Shown: piece by piece, positions 8,225 to 16,365 of the stretch
Position numbering within the stretch: position 1 is the first letter of the stretch
How the letters are laid out: every line of letters begins with the position of its first letter
From: Ferdinandcohnia salidurans
Lineage (GTDB): Bacteria; Bacillota; Bacilli; Bacillales; Bacillaceae_L
NCBI RefSeq assembly: GCF_042680725.1
Contig: NZ_JBHUEK010000010.1
Location: 317,232-381,231, forward strand
Direction: 5' to 3'
DNA: 64,000 nt
Position numbers and translations under genes: made by a program
The notes under the pieces: generated by a model
What the model saw: only the letters and a program-made list of their open reading frames with translations
Database searches by the model: none
Told to the model about the DNA's origin: nothing

Positions 8225-9292
8225 TCACCCATTATGATACTTATACATCCATAATACCCCAGATTTTAACATACGAGGTACACGTCCTGTGAGAGCTCGT
8301 TCTGCAACTAATCCAAATCCTTCTTTTTTACCTAGAGATCCTAGAACACCTTTTAGCTTAATTTTAGGAAACTCAGCTGGAGGTTCTTCGCCCTTCCAAC
8401 GCTTTACAAGGACCTGAACAATTTGTTCAGCCTGACCTTCAGCAAGCTGAGCACTTGGCGCATGTGGTAAGCTTGCACAGTCACCAACAACATATACATG
8501 TTCATCATTTGGAAGATTGTGTTGTTTTGTTAATACCACTCGGCCGCTTCCATCTTTTTCAACCTCTAAGTCACGAACAACTTTATTAGGCTGGATACCA
8601 GCTGTCCACACAACAACATCACTTTGAACAGGTTGGTCATTATTGAAGAGTACATTTTCTTCCACTCTTGTAATATTTGAGTTATTGATAATCTCAACTT
8701 CATTCTTATCAAACCAGTTTTCTACATACATACTCAATTTTTCAGGGAAAGCTGAAAGTATATGTTTCCCTCTATCGAAAAGTTTGATTTTTAAGTCGGG
8801 TCTGCTTTCATAAAGCTCACTTGCAAGTTCAACTCCACTTAGGCCTGCTCCAACAATGGAAACAGTAGCACCTGCCGGAAGATTATTAAGCTTCTGATAG
8901 GTTTTTCTTGCTTTATCAATGGTTTGGATGCTGTCTGTGTATTCATTGGCTCCTGGAACATTGTGATACTTGTCTTCGCATCCTAATCCAATTATTAAAT
9001 CATCATACTTAACTGATTCTTCATCATTCATGTGAACAAGTTTCTCATTTAAATCGATGCCCGTAATCTCCCCATACTTTACGTGCAAACGTGGATGTTC
9101 TGGAAATGTTACACGTACATGGGAGTCTGAAATAGTCCCTGCTGCAAGCGCGTAAAATTCCGTTTTTAAACTATGATAAGGCGCACGGTCAATTAAGGTT
9201 ATCTGTATATCCTCGGGTAATTGATTTGGCAAAAGGCGTTGTAAAACCCGCATTCCACCATACCCTCCACCTAAAATGACAAGATTTTTCAT
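8225..9292 (-). CDS. yutJ: NAD(P)/FAD-dependent oxidoreductase YutJ (type II NADH dehydrogenase-like)
   Basis: A 355-residue flavoprotein with two dinucleotide-binding folds: GGGYGGMRVLQRL at the N-terminus for FAD and VGAGLSGVELASE near residue 150 for NAD(H). WTAGIQPN and the FAD motif VVGDCAS are also present. The family feeds electrons from NADH to quinone at the membrane surface without pumping protons. It is shorter than the yumB product, with a C-terminus ending SGVLWMYKYHNG. The real acceptor of YutJ is not established to my knowledge. Confidence 0.88.
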   Translation of the reverse strand: MKNLVILGGGYGGMRVLQRLLPNQLPEDIQITLIDRAPYHSLKTEFYALAAGTISDSHVRVTFPEHPRLHVKYGEITGIDLNEKLVHMNDEESVKYDDLIIGLGCEDKYHNVPGANEYTDSIQTIDKARKTYQKLNNLPAGATVSIVGAGLSGVELASELYESRPDLKIKLFDRGKHILSAFPEKLSMYVENWFDKNEVEIINNSNITRVEENVLFNNDQPVQSDVVVWTAGIQPNKVVRDLEVEKDGSGRVVLTKQHNLPNDEHVYVVGDCASLPHAPSAQLAEGQAEQIVQVLVKRWKGEEPPAEFPKIKLKGVLGSLGKKEGFGLVAERALTGRVPRMLKSGVLWMYKYHNG

Positions 9293-9488
9293 GATGATTA
9301 TCCCCTTTGTTACTCTCTTTAGTTAAAGCGTATTCATCCAATGTTAGTACAAAGTTTTAGCTAATTCGTTATCCTTTACAAACACTAAAAGTATAGCGAA
9401 ATTATGACAAAATAACAACCGCTATTCACAAAATTGACGAATCGAAAAAATAAGAGTACGATAGGTAGTTGTAGTGAGGTGAATACCA

Positions 9489-9725
9489 GTGAATCCTATC
9501 ATTGAGTTTTGTGTTAGTAATTTGGCAAGTGGCTCACAGAAAGCAAAGGAAATTCTTGAACAAGATCCTAATCTTGATGTGATTGAATACGGATGCCTAA
9601 GCTATTGTGGACAATGCTTTGAGTCACTATATGCTCTTGTAAATGGGGATGTAGTTACTGGTGAAACAGCTGATGAGCTTGTTGAAAACATCTATGCCTA
9701 TTTAGAAGAAAACCCAATGTTCTAA
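9489..9725 (+). CDS. yuzB: YuzB, DUF1450 cysteine-containing small protein
   Basis: A 78-residue protein of the DUF1450 family. Cysteines lie in CVSNLA near the N-terminus and in EYGCLSYCGQCFESLYALV (residues about 34-52), a C-x4-C-x2-C spacing suggesting metal or Fe-S binding, or redox chemistry. GTG 9489 follows GAGGTGA by seven bases. It is divergent from yutJ and belongs to the Fe-S/NADH block. Function unknown. Confidence 0.85.
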   Translation: MNPIIEFCVSNLASGSQKAKEILEQDPNLDVIEYGCLSYCGQCFESLYALVNGDVVTGETADELVENIYAYLEENPMF

Positions 9726-9744
9726 TACAAAACATTTTATATAC

Positions 9745-9775
9745 AAGAAAAGCAGTCTATGTTGACTGCTTTTCT
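9745..9775 (+). terminator. Terminator of yuzB
   Basis: Stem AAGAAAAGCAGTC/GACTGCTTTTCTT with a TATGTT loop. Confidence 0.8.
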
Positions 9776-9994
9776 TAAATTTTGGGCAAAAAAAAGAAAA
9801 CCCTCCATTAAATGAATGAAGAGTTTCTAAAAAAAACGGGGGATAATCTTATTGTGCTCCAAATAATACCATTTTATACTAGAGGTAAGAAAAAAATTTA
9901 CCATTAGACAGATTATTTGTAACAAACCCCGATTACCATTATACTAATAGTAATAACCTATTTAGTAAGCTTGAAAAAGAAGGAGGTTACAAAC

Positions 9995-10360
9995 ATGACA
10001 GATCGTGTAGTTACCATTTCTGAAGCGGCTGCTTTTCAAATTAAAGATATGATGAAACAGAATGAGGAAGAAGGATCATTCCTGCGTGTTGCTGTTAAGG
10101 GTGGCGGTTGTAGTGGACTTTCTTACGGAATGGGCTTTGAACAAGAAGTAAGTGAAAATGATCGCCAAGATGAACAGCATGGTATCAAGATTATCATCAA
10201 TAAAGAAGATGCTCCGATACTAACTGGTGTAAACATAGACTTTAAACAATCCCTTATGGGTGGCGGATTCACCATCGATAATCCAAATGCAATTGCATCT
10301 TGTGGATGTGGTTCTTCCTTCCGTACGGCAAAAGTAGCAGGAACACCTGAAAACTGCTAA
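9995..10360 (+). CDS. yutM: A-type Fe-S carrier protein (IscA/ErpA family) YutM
   Basis: A 121-residue A-type carrier that accepts and passes on Fe-S clusters. The three conserved cysteines are in GGGCSGLSY (residue about 40) and SCGCGSSF (residues about 104-106). The start is ATG 9995, seven bases after a consensus GGAGG; an earlier in-frame codon at 9971 would run through that site. Together with yutI it gives the window two Fe-S transfer proteins beside two flavin dehydrogenase genes. Confidence 0.93.
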   Translation: MTDRVVTISEAAAFQIKDMMKQNEEEGSFLRVAVKGGGCSGLSYGMGFEQEVSENDRQDEQHGIKIIINKEDAPILTGVNIDFKQSLMGGGFTIDNPNAIASCGCGSSFRTAKVAGTPENC

Positions 10361-10364
10361 TTGT

Positions 10365-10396
10365 AAGTTGGGCTTCTATTGTGGGCCCGACTTTTT
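10365..10396 (+). terminator. Terminator of yutM
   Basis: Stem AGTTGGGC/GCCCGACT (G-U pairing) followed by TTTTTC. Confidence 0.75.
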
Positions 10397-10443
10397 CACC
10401 CTATAATATGGCAATTTTAAGACTAAAAAAATAACAATTTTCC

Positions 10444-10478
10444 AACAACCTCCAAAAAGGGTTGTTTTTTATTTTTTT
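10444..10478 (+). terminator. Second terminator-like hairpin downstream of yutM
   Basis: AACAACC-loop-GGGTTGTT followed by TTTTATTTTTTT. It is a tandem backup terminator, or the end of a short untranslated transcript in the 349-base gap before yumB. Confidence 0.65.
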
Positions 10479-10503
10479 AATATTCAAAAAGGTCCTCAAA
10501 CAC

Positions 10504-10532
10504 TTGAAAAAACAATACAAAAGGCATAATAT
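10504..10532 (+). promoter_or_regulatory. Possible SigA promoter of yumB
   Basis: TTGAAA at 10504 and TAATAT at 10527 with 17-base spacing. A second TTGACA at 10562 lacks an evident -10 partner, so the start point is uncertain. Confidence 0.4.
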
Positions 10533-10603
10533 AGGATGTGGATATTAAATAGTACAACTTTTTGACAAATATCGGAATCTTTTTTGTCCAATAATGGTAT
10601 CTT

Positions 10604-10621
10604 ACGTGAAGGATATCACAA
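10604..10621. promoter_or_regulatory. Rex-like operator upstream of the NADH dehydrogenase gene
   Basis: ACGTGAAGGATATCACAA matches 13 of 18 positions of the Rex consensus TTGTGAA-N4-TTCACAA as I remember it, including the GTGAA and TCACAA half-sites. Rex is the NADH/NAD+-sensing repressor that controls ndh in Gram-positive bacteria. The site lies 89 bases before the chosen start codon. Confidence 0.6.
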
Positions 10622-10709
10622 AATATTTTATCAATAAAATTAGAGCTTACAGTTGAAAATAGAAATAAGTGTTTTTGACTGCAAAAAAGAAAAGGTGGGC
10701 GTGATTACA

Positions 10710-11927
10710 GTGAGAAAGCCAAAAATCGTAGTTTTAGGTGCAGGATACGGTGGATTAACCACTATTGTTAACTTACAAAAAACTTTAGGTGTAAATGAAG
10801 CTGATATTACACTAGTTAATAAAAATGATTATCACTATGAGACCACTTGGTTACATGAAGCTTCTGCAGGTACTTTAGAGGCGGACCGTGTACGTTACCA
10901 AATTGAAGACGTGATTAGTGGACATAAAGTTAAATTTGTAAAAGGCTCTGTAGCAAAGATTGATCGTGAAGGCAAACGTGTAATTCTTGAGGACGATTCA
11001 CAGGTTGAATATGATTATTTAGTTGTAGCACTTGGTGGAGAATCCGAGACTTTTGGAATTAAAGGCCTAAAAGAATACGCATTTTCAATTTCAAATGTAA
11101 ATACAGCTCGTCAAATTAAAGAACATATCGAATATCAATTCGCAACATATAACACTGAAGAAGAAAAAGACGATACTCGTCTAACAATTGTTGTTGGTGG
11201 AGCAGGATTTACTGGTATTGAGTTCTTAGGAGAACTTGTAAATAGAGTTCCTGAACTTTGCCGTGAATTCGATGTTGACCAAAATAAAGTAAAAATCATT
11301 TGTGTTGAGGCAGCACCAACTGTATTACCTGGTTTTGATGCTGAATTAGTTGAATATGCAGTGAACCACTTAGAGAAAAAAGGTGTAGAATTTAAAATCG
11401 GTACAGCGATTAAAGAAGGTACACCTGAAGGAATCATCGTTGGAAAAGACGATGTGACAGAAGAAATTAAGGCGAAAACTGTTGTATGGGCAGCAGGTAT
11501 TCGTGGAAACAGCGTAATCGAAGTTTCTGGTTTTGAAGCAATGCGTGGTCGTGTGAAAGTTGACAAAGACCTTCGTGCACCAGGCCATGAAGATGTTTTC
11601 TTCATTGGTGATAGCTCACTAGTTATTAATGAAGAAATCAATCGTCCATACCCACCAACTGCACAAATCGCAATGCAACAAGGTGCATTAGTTGCGAAAA
11701 ACATTGCGGTACTAGTTCGTGGACAAGGAGAACTTGGTGAATTTTCATTTGATAACAAAGGAACTGTATGTTCACTTGGTGAGCATGATGGAATCGGTGT
11801 TGTATTTGGCAGAAAAATTTGGGGCTCAAAAGCAGCATTCATGAAGAAAGTAATTGATAACCGTGCTCTATTAATCGTGGGCGGACCATCACTTGTTCTT
11901 AAAAAAGGTAAATTAAAATTCATTTAA
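10710..11927 (+). CDS. yumB: Type II NADH:quinone dehydrogenase
   Basis: A 405-residue membrane-surface flavoprotein that oxidises NADH and reduces menaquinone. FAD motif VVLGAGYGGL at the N-terminus, NAD motif VVGGAGFTGIEFLGE near residue 160, AAPTVLP, VWAAGIRGN, FFIGDSS and the quinone-site-like PYPPTAQIAMQQG are all present, followed by a hydrophobic C-terminus. I start at GTG 10710 (MRKPKIVVLG), the family-typical length; the longer frame from 10653 adds an unconserved leader. A Rex-like site lies upstream, fitting NADH-responsive control. Position corresponds to yumB, but equivalence to ndh cannot be excluded. Confidence 0.93.
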   Translation: MRKPKIVVLGAGYGGLTTIVNLQKTLGVNEADITLVNKNDYHYETTWLHEASAGTLEADRVRYQIEDVISGHKVKFVKGSVAKIDREGKRVILEDDSQVEYDYLVVALGGESETFGIKGLKEYAFSISNVNTARQIKEHIEYQFATYNTEEEKDDTRLTIVVGGAGFTGIEFLGELVNRVPELCREFDVDQNKVKIICVEAAPTVLPGFDAELVEYAVNHLEKKGVEFKIGTAIKEGTPEGIIVGKDDVTEEIKAKTVVWAAGIRGNSVIEVSGFEAMRGRVKVDKDLRAPGHEDVFFIGDSSLVINEEINRPYPPTAQIAMQQGALVAKNIAVLVRGQGELGEFSFDNKGTVCSLGEHDGIGVVFGRKIWGSKAAFMKKVIDNRALLIVGGPSLVLKKGKLKFI

Positions 11928-11940
11928 CAATATTAACGAA

Positions 11941-11970
11941 GGAATGCTATTATCGTAGCATTCCTTTTTT
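11941..11970 (+). terminator. Terminator of yumB
   Basis: Perfect stem GGAATGCTA/TAGCATTCC with a six-base loop and TTTTTT. Confidence 0.92.
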
Positions 11971-12064
11971 ACATAATTGTGCGATTTGGTAAGTGAAATC
12001 AATTGACTCACTAATCATACCTTTAGTACACTAGGAAGGGATTTGTCCTAGGAGGTGAGTTGCC

Positions 12065-12391
12065 ATGTCACTCAGTTTTTTACCGATATTTTTAATTTCG
12101 ATGTTATTGTTTTTCGTATTATTTTTTGGAATTGGATTTATTCTTAATATGCTATTACGTATGTCGTGGATTATGGCCATTATCTATCCAATAATTGCCT
12201 TGGCAATCATACAAGATGTATCTTTTCTTGATTATTTTACATCGCCATCTACTGCATTTAGCTCTTTAGGTGAGAGTATCACGACATTAGCTCCTCTAGA
12301 TATTGCGATTTTACTTAGCGGTCTTGCTGGTGCGGTTTTATCAGGAGTGATCATAAAGCTCCTTCGAAAAAAAGGATACAGAATGTTTTAG
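12065..12391 (+). CDS. yuiB: YuiB-like membrane protein
   Basis: A 108-residue integral membrane protein with three predicted hydrophobic segments: about residues 5-35, 37-55 and 77-98. It is identified mainly by position between yumB and yuiC, as in B. subtilis. A lysine/arginine-rich C-terminus (KLLRKKGYRMF) suggests a cytoplasmic tail. ATG 12065 is preceded by a strong AGGAGGTGAG. Function unknown. Confidence 0.78.
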   Translation: MSLSFLPIFLISMLLFFVLFFGIGFILNMLLRMSWIMAIIYPIIALAIIQDVSFLDYFTSPSTAFSSLGESITTLAPLDIAILLSGLAGAVLSGVIIKLLRKKGYRMF

Positions 12392-12421
12392 GAAGCCACT
12401 TCTATATAGAAATTGCAAAAA

Positions 12422-12466
12422 GAAACGTAAGGATTTTTTTATAAAATCTTTACGTTTATTTTTTTG
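12422..12466 (+). terminator. Terminator of yuiB
   Basis: Long stem AAACGTAAGGATTTT/AAAATCTTTACGTTT followed by ATTTTTTT. Confidence 0.88.
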
Positions 12467-12547
12467 CTTACAATTATCTTCCACTCATAAACGAATATTT
12501 TTTTGCCAAATTGGAAAGAAATAGAGTCGTGAGAGGAGTGGAAAAAT

Positions 12548-13231
12548 GTGTTTCGTTTAAACACAATGATAAGAAGAAGTGCAATGACATTCCTATTTGC
12601 ATTAGCACTAATCACTACGTTCCAATCTTTTTCAGGAGTGCAGACGAAAGACCTTACAAACTGGATAGGCAACCAATTTCAAGAGAAATCGCAAGCAGTA
12701 GGAATTAAAAGTGTAGAATGGGTATCAAAATTTTTATTTTTTGCTAATGGAAATAAGGCGGTCTCAGCCTCTGGCTTAGAAACCACATTACCTATTGAAG
12801 AAGCCATTGATTTTTCCAAATACCCAACACAAACAGTTGTCGCGACTGGATATACGGCAGGTGTTGAATCAACAGGAAAGGATGCGAATCACCCATCCTA
12901 TGGGATTACCTATTCAGGTGTTAAGGTGAAACGTGATTTGTATTCAACAATTGCAGCGGATTTAGATGTGTTTCCAATCGGAACAATTCTATTTATCCCC
13001 GACTACGGGTATGGAGTAGTCGCTGACAAAGGCGGAGCCATCAAAGGAAATAAAATAGATTTGTACTATGATACAGTTGATGATGTTTATAAAAAATGGG
13101 GGAAGAAAACCCTCGATGTTTATGTCATCAAGATGGGTGACGGAAGAATATCTGAAGAAGAAATCGCCGCAATGAATGAGGATAAGTCCATGCAAGTATT
13201 CCGGCAACAAATTTTAGGTGAAAAAAGTTAA
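12548..13231 (+). CDS. yuiC: 3D-domain cell wall hydrolase YuiC (Sps/MltA-fold)
   Basis: A 227-residue exported protein. An N-terminal hydrophobic segment (about 8-25) is followed by a linker and a C-terminal 3D domain (about 95-205). Three aspartates, in AADLDVFPIG, VVADKGGAIKGN and KIDLYYDT, give the domain its name. Related B. subtilis YuiC is a stationary-phase survival protein with lytic transglycosylase activity on peptidoglycan. GTG 12548 follows GAGGAG by nine bases; the ATG two bases earlier is in another frame and stops at once. Confidence 0.87.
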   Translation: MFRLNTMIRRSAMTFLFALALITTFQSFSGVQTKDLTNWIGNQFQEKSQAVGIKSVEWVSKFLFFANGNKAVSASGLETTLPIEEAIDFSKYPTQTVVATGYTAGVESTGKDANHPSYGITYSGVKVKRDLYSTIAADLDVFPIGTILFIPDYGYGVVADKGGAIKGNKIDLYYDTVDDVYKKWGKKTLDVYVIKMGDGRISEEEIAAMNEDKSMQVFRQQILGEKS

Positions 13232-13232
13232 A

Positions 13233-13261
13233 GGCTAATCATAAAGATTAGCCCGTTTTGT
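13233..13261 (+). terminator. Terminator of yuiC
   Basis: Stem GGCTAATC/GATTAGCC with an ATAAA loop, then CGTTTTGTATTTT. Confidence 0.78.
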
Positions 13262-13264
13262 ATT

Positions 13265-13735
13265 TTAAAGGATATGAAGTAATAAAGTTAATAAGACCCC
13301 AGTTAATCCACCAAAAAATACCTCGATAGGTTTATGACCTAATAATTCCTTTAATTCCTTTCTTTTGCTATCTTCATCAAGCTTTGGCCATAGTTTTGCA
13401 TCCTCTGCAAACTTTTGAAAATCTGCAACAAGCTGATTGAGAACTGTCGCTTGTTCACCAGCATGTCTACGAACACCAGAAGCATCGAACATCACAATGA
13501 CAGCAAACACTGTTGCTATTGCGAAGAAAGGGGAATCTACGCCTTGTTCTAGGGCAATACCAGTCGTTAACGCAGTAACGGCAGCTGAATGGGAGCTAGG
13601 CATCCCACCAGTACTCGTGACTAACGACCAATCAACTTTTTTTGTTACAAAAAAATGTAGAGGGACTTTAACAAATTGTGCAAATCCGATTGCAGCAAGT
13701 GCAGCCCAAAGGGGAAAATTCGTAAAAAGCTCCAT
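13265..13735 (-). CDS. yuiD: Divergent PAP2-family membrane protein YuiD
   Basis: A 156-residue membrane protein of the DUF212 / divergent PAP2 phosphatase family. Phosphatase-like motifs are GGMPSSHSAAVTAL (residues about 43-56) and GVRRHAGEQA (about 87-96), resembling the PSGH and SR-x5-H motifs of PAP2 enzymes; helices surround them. The substrate is presumably a lipid or prenyl pyrophosphate, which is inference. GAGAGGAAG precedes ATG 13735. Convergent with yuiC, only 33 bp away. Confidence 0.85.
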   Translation of the reverse strand: MELFTNFPLWAALAAIGFAQFVKVPLHFFVTKKVDWSLVTSTGGMPSSHSAAVTALTTGIALEQGVDSPFFAIATVFAVIVMFDASGVRRHAGEQATVLNQLVADFQKFAEDAKLWPKLDEDSKRKELKELLGHKPIEVFFGGLTGVLLTLLLHIL

Positions 13736-13951
13736 GTAAACTTCTTCCTCTCGTAAACATCCATTTTCTATATTTGTTTTATATGTTCGAAATTTTTAGA
13801 AACGACATCTCATGTAAAACAAAGTTACTTTTTATCATTATAAAAGAATTTGGTTGCGCCTGCAAAATGAAATATTCACCGATTGTTGGAAGATGAAATT
13901 TAGTGTCTCGAAGTTTATAATAAAAAGGTAAAATATATTGGAGGTGTAACC

Positions 13952-15457
13952 ATGTTTAACGTTAAAAATGAAGCACAAGTAATTGAAGCACATGAAGCAT
14001 TACTACTCGGCCTTTTTTCAAAAAACCAAAAAACAACAGGTCTTACAAAAGAATTAGATCTCTTATTAGATGGACAAATTACAGAACTGTTAAAAGAAGG
14101 CGATATCCGGGCGGAGCAAAATACGGTTTCAAAAGTACATACATTAGGGAAGGCACCAATAAAAAGAGTTTATTTTTTAGGGCTTGGAAAAGAAGAAAAG
14201 CAAACTCTTGAATCTCTCAGAGAGGCGTTTGGGAAGGCTGTTAAAACAATCTCTGAAGCAAAGGTTGAAAGCTTTGCAGTAGGGTTGGATTCCTTTGTTA
14301 CGAAGGAATTAGATGTACTAGATGTTGCTCATGCGTTCGGAGAAGCCCTTGCATTGTCTACATATAAATTTGCTGATTACAAGCAAAAGTCAAATGCACC
14401 AGAAAAGAAAATTGAAGAAGTCGTTGTTTATTCTAGTGGCGATACAGAAGAGATCCAAGCAAGTTTAACTGTCGGATATGCGTATGGACAAGGAACAAAC
14501 TCTGCCAGAACTCTTGTGAATCTACCAGGAAATATGTTAACAGCTACCGATTTAGCGAATTATGCAGCAGAACTCGGAAAGAAATATGGATTTGAAGTGG
14601 AAATACTAGAAAAAGAGGATATGGAAAAGCTCGGAATGGGCGCCCTCTTAGCGGTTAATAAAGGTTCTGTAGAGCCTCCTAAAATGATTGTTCTTAAATA
14701 TCAAGGGAAAGAGAACTGGGAAGATGTCATTGCACTAGTTGGAAAAGGAATTACCTTTGATACAGGTGGATACTCCATCAAGCCAAAAGACGGCATTGTA
14801 GGCATGAAATCAGATATGGGTGGAGCAGCTGCAGTTTTAGGAGCCATGGAGATCATCGGGGAACTAAGACCAGAAAAGAATGTTGTCGCTGTTATCCCAT
14901 CAACAGATAATATGATTAGCGGTGATGCATTCAAGCCTGATGATGTAGTTACTTCTATGAATGGTAAAACGATTGAAATATTAAACACGGATGCAGAAGG
15001 TCGACTTGCATTAGCAGATGGCATCACCTATGCGAAGTTTCATGGAGCCTCTTATTTAGTAGATGTTGCGACATTAACAGGTGGAGTGATTGTCGCTTTA
15101 GGTAATGATATTACTGGTGCAATGACAAACAATGAAGCCTTTTTTGAAGAGGTATTAGAAGCATCCATCGAAGCTGGCGAACCCATTTGGCGTTTGCCGA
15201 TCACAGAAAATCATAAGAAGCGTGTTCGAAAAAGCCAGGTTGCCGATTTAAATAATTCACCTGGTCGCGATGGACATGCGATTTTCGCTGGCACGTTCAT
15301 AGGCGAATTCGCAGAAGATACACCATGGGTTCATCTAGATATCGCGGGAACAGCAACGACCACTTCAGCTCATAATCTAGGCCCAGCCGGTGCAACAGGG
15401 GTCATGGTCCGTACACTCGCAACCCTAGTAGAGCGTTTTGGTGAAACAGAAGAATAG
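13952..15457 (+). CDS. pepA: Leucyl aminopeptidase (M17 family)
   Basis: A 501-residue cytosolic aminopeptidase that removes N-terminal residues from peptides and uses two metal ions. The M17 signature NTDAEGRL is near residue 345. Metal and catalytic residues lie in VGKGITFDTGGYSIKP and SDMGGAAAV; the N-terminal 160 residues form the non-catalytic macrodomain-like part. B. subtilis has this gene (yuiE) in the same place. ATG 13952 follows TGGAGGTG. Confidence 0.95.
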   Translation: MFNVKNEAQVIEAHEALLLGLFSKNQKTTGLTKELDLLLDGQITELLKEGDIRAEQNTVSKVHTLGKAPIKRVYFLGLGKEEKQTLESLREAFGKAVKTISEAKVESFAVGLDSFVTKELDVLDVAHAFGEALALSTYKFADYKQKSNAPEKKIEEVVVYSSGDTEEIQASLTVGYAYGQGTNSARTLVNLPGNMLTATDLANYAAELGKKYGFEVEILEKEDMEKLGMGALLAVNKGSVEPPKMIVLKYQGKENWEDVIALVGKGITFDTGGYSIKPKDGIVGMKSDMGGAAAVLGAMEIIGELRPEKNVVAVIPSTDNMISGDAFKPDDVVTSMNGKTIEILNTDAEGRLALADGITYAKFHGASYLVDVATLTGGVIVALGNDITGAMTNNEAFFEEVLEASIEAGEPIWRLPITENHKKRVRKSQVADLNNSPGRDGHAIFAGTFIGEFAEDTPWVHLDIAGTATTTSAHNLGPAGATGVMVRTLATLVERFGETEE

Positions 15458-15465
15458 ATGATTGA

Positions 15466-15495
15466 GAAGTCTACCTTACGGGTAGGCTTCTTTTT
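15466..15495 (+). terminator. Terminator of pepA
   Basis: Stem GAAGTCTACC/GGTAGGCTTC (one bulge) with a TTACG loop, then TTTTTA. Confidence 0.9.
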
Positions 15496-15512
15496 ATAGG
15501 ACGACATATCAC

Positions 15513-16168
15513 CAGATCGCAACGATAAATGGTAATAGTATATCGCAACCTGATTTATCGATATATCTTGCTGTATCACAACCCGATATGTGCTATACCG
15601 CAAACGGCATAATCGGAATATCCCTGTATCGCCAAACGATATGTGCTATACCGCAAACGTCGCAATCGGTATATCTCTATATCGCCAACCGATATGTGCT
15701 ATACCGCAAAGGGCTTAATCAGTATATCTCTATATCGCCAACCGATATGTGCTATATCGCAAACGTCGTAATCGGTATATCTCTATATCGCCAACCGATA
15801 TGTGCTATACCGCAAACGGCTTAATCGATATATCTCTATATCGCCAACCGATATGTGCTATACCGCAAACGGCGTAATCGGTATATCTCTATATCGCCAA
15901 CCGATATGTGCTATACCGCAAACGGCGTAATCGGTATATCTCTATATCGCCAAACGATATGTGCTATACCCCAAAAAGCTTAATCGGTATATCTCTATAT
16001 CGCCAAACGACAAACGCTATACCGCAAAGGGCTTAATCAGTATATCTCTATATCGCCAAACGATATGTGCTATACCGCAAACGGTTTAATCGGTATATCT
16101 ATGTATCGCAAACCGATATGTACTATACCGCAAACCGCTTAATCGATATATCTCTATATCGCAACCCC
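15513..16168. repeat. 53-bp tandem repeat array of alternating dyads
   Basis: About eleven copies of a 53-base unit, well conserved from 15584; CGATATGTGCTATACCG recurs at 15584, 15637, 15690 and onward. Each unit has two related halves, one containing CGATATGTGCTATACCG and one CGGTATATCTCTATATCG, both imperfect inverted repeats. It fills most of the 0.9 kb between pepA and yuiF. Because 53 is not a multiple of three, frames that cross it are not conserved and I call no gene. The rest of the gap, 16169-16365, shows nothing recognisable beyond AT-rich promoter-like DNA. Confidence 0.92.
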
Positions 16169-16365
16169 GCGTATTTCTGTTTACCCTATGAACTCCCAAT
16201 CCCAAGCAAACCGCATTGCACAAAATCTCAACCAACTTCTCCAAAAAAATACCATTGACGATTTCTAATATCATATGGTATTTTAGTTTAGTATTTTAAT
16301 TCTCTACCAATTTAGCAAACTAAAGTATTTGAAAAATAATAACCATACTAGAAGGAGTTTTCACC

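Noticed and set aside
9776..9994. Possible small RNA between yuzB and yutM
   Set aside because: Only weak inverted repeats and AT-rich promoter-like DNA are present; nothing specific could be supported.
11135..11923. 262-codon open frame antisense to yumB
   Set aside because: A shadow of the yumB coding frame; serine/proline-rich low-complexity translation with no ribosome binding site.
15513..16168. Possible CRISPR array
   Set aside because: The regular spacing is attractive, but the intervals are themselves repeats of the same unit, not unique spacers, and no cas gene is present. The same holds for 45895-46800.
15588..16258. Frames of 60-80 codons on both strands, tyrosine/isoleucine-rich
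   Set aside because: They lie within or beside the 53-bp array; the unit length is not a multiple of three and no translation signals are present.
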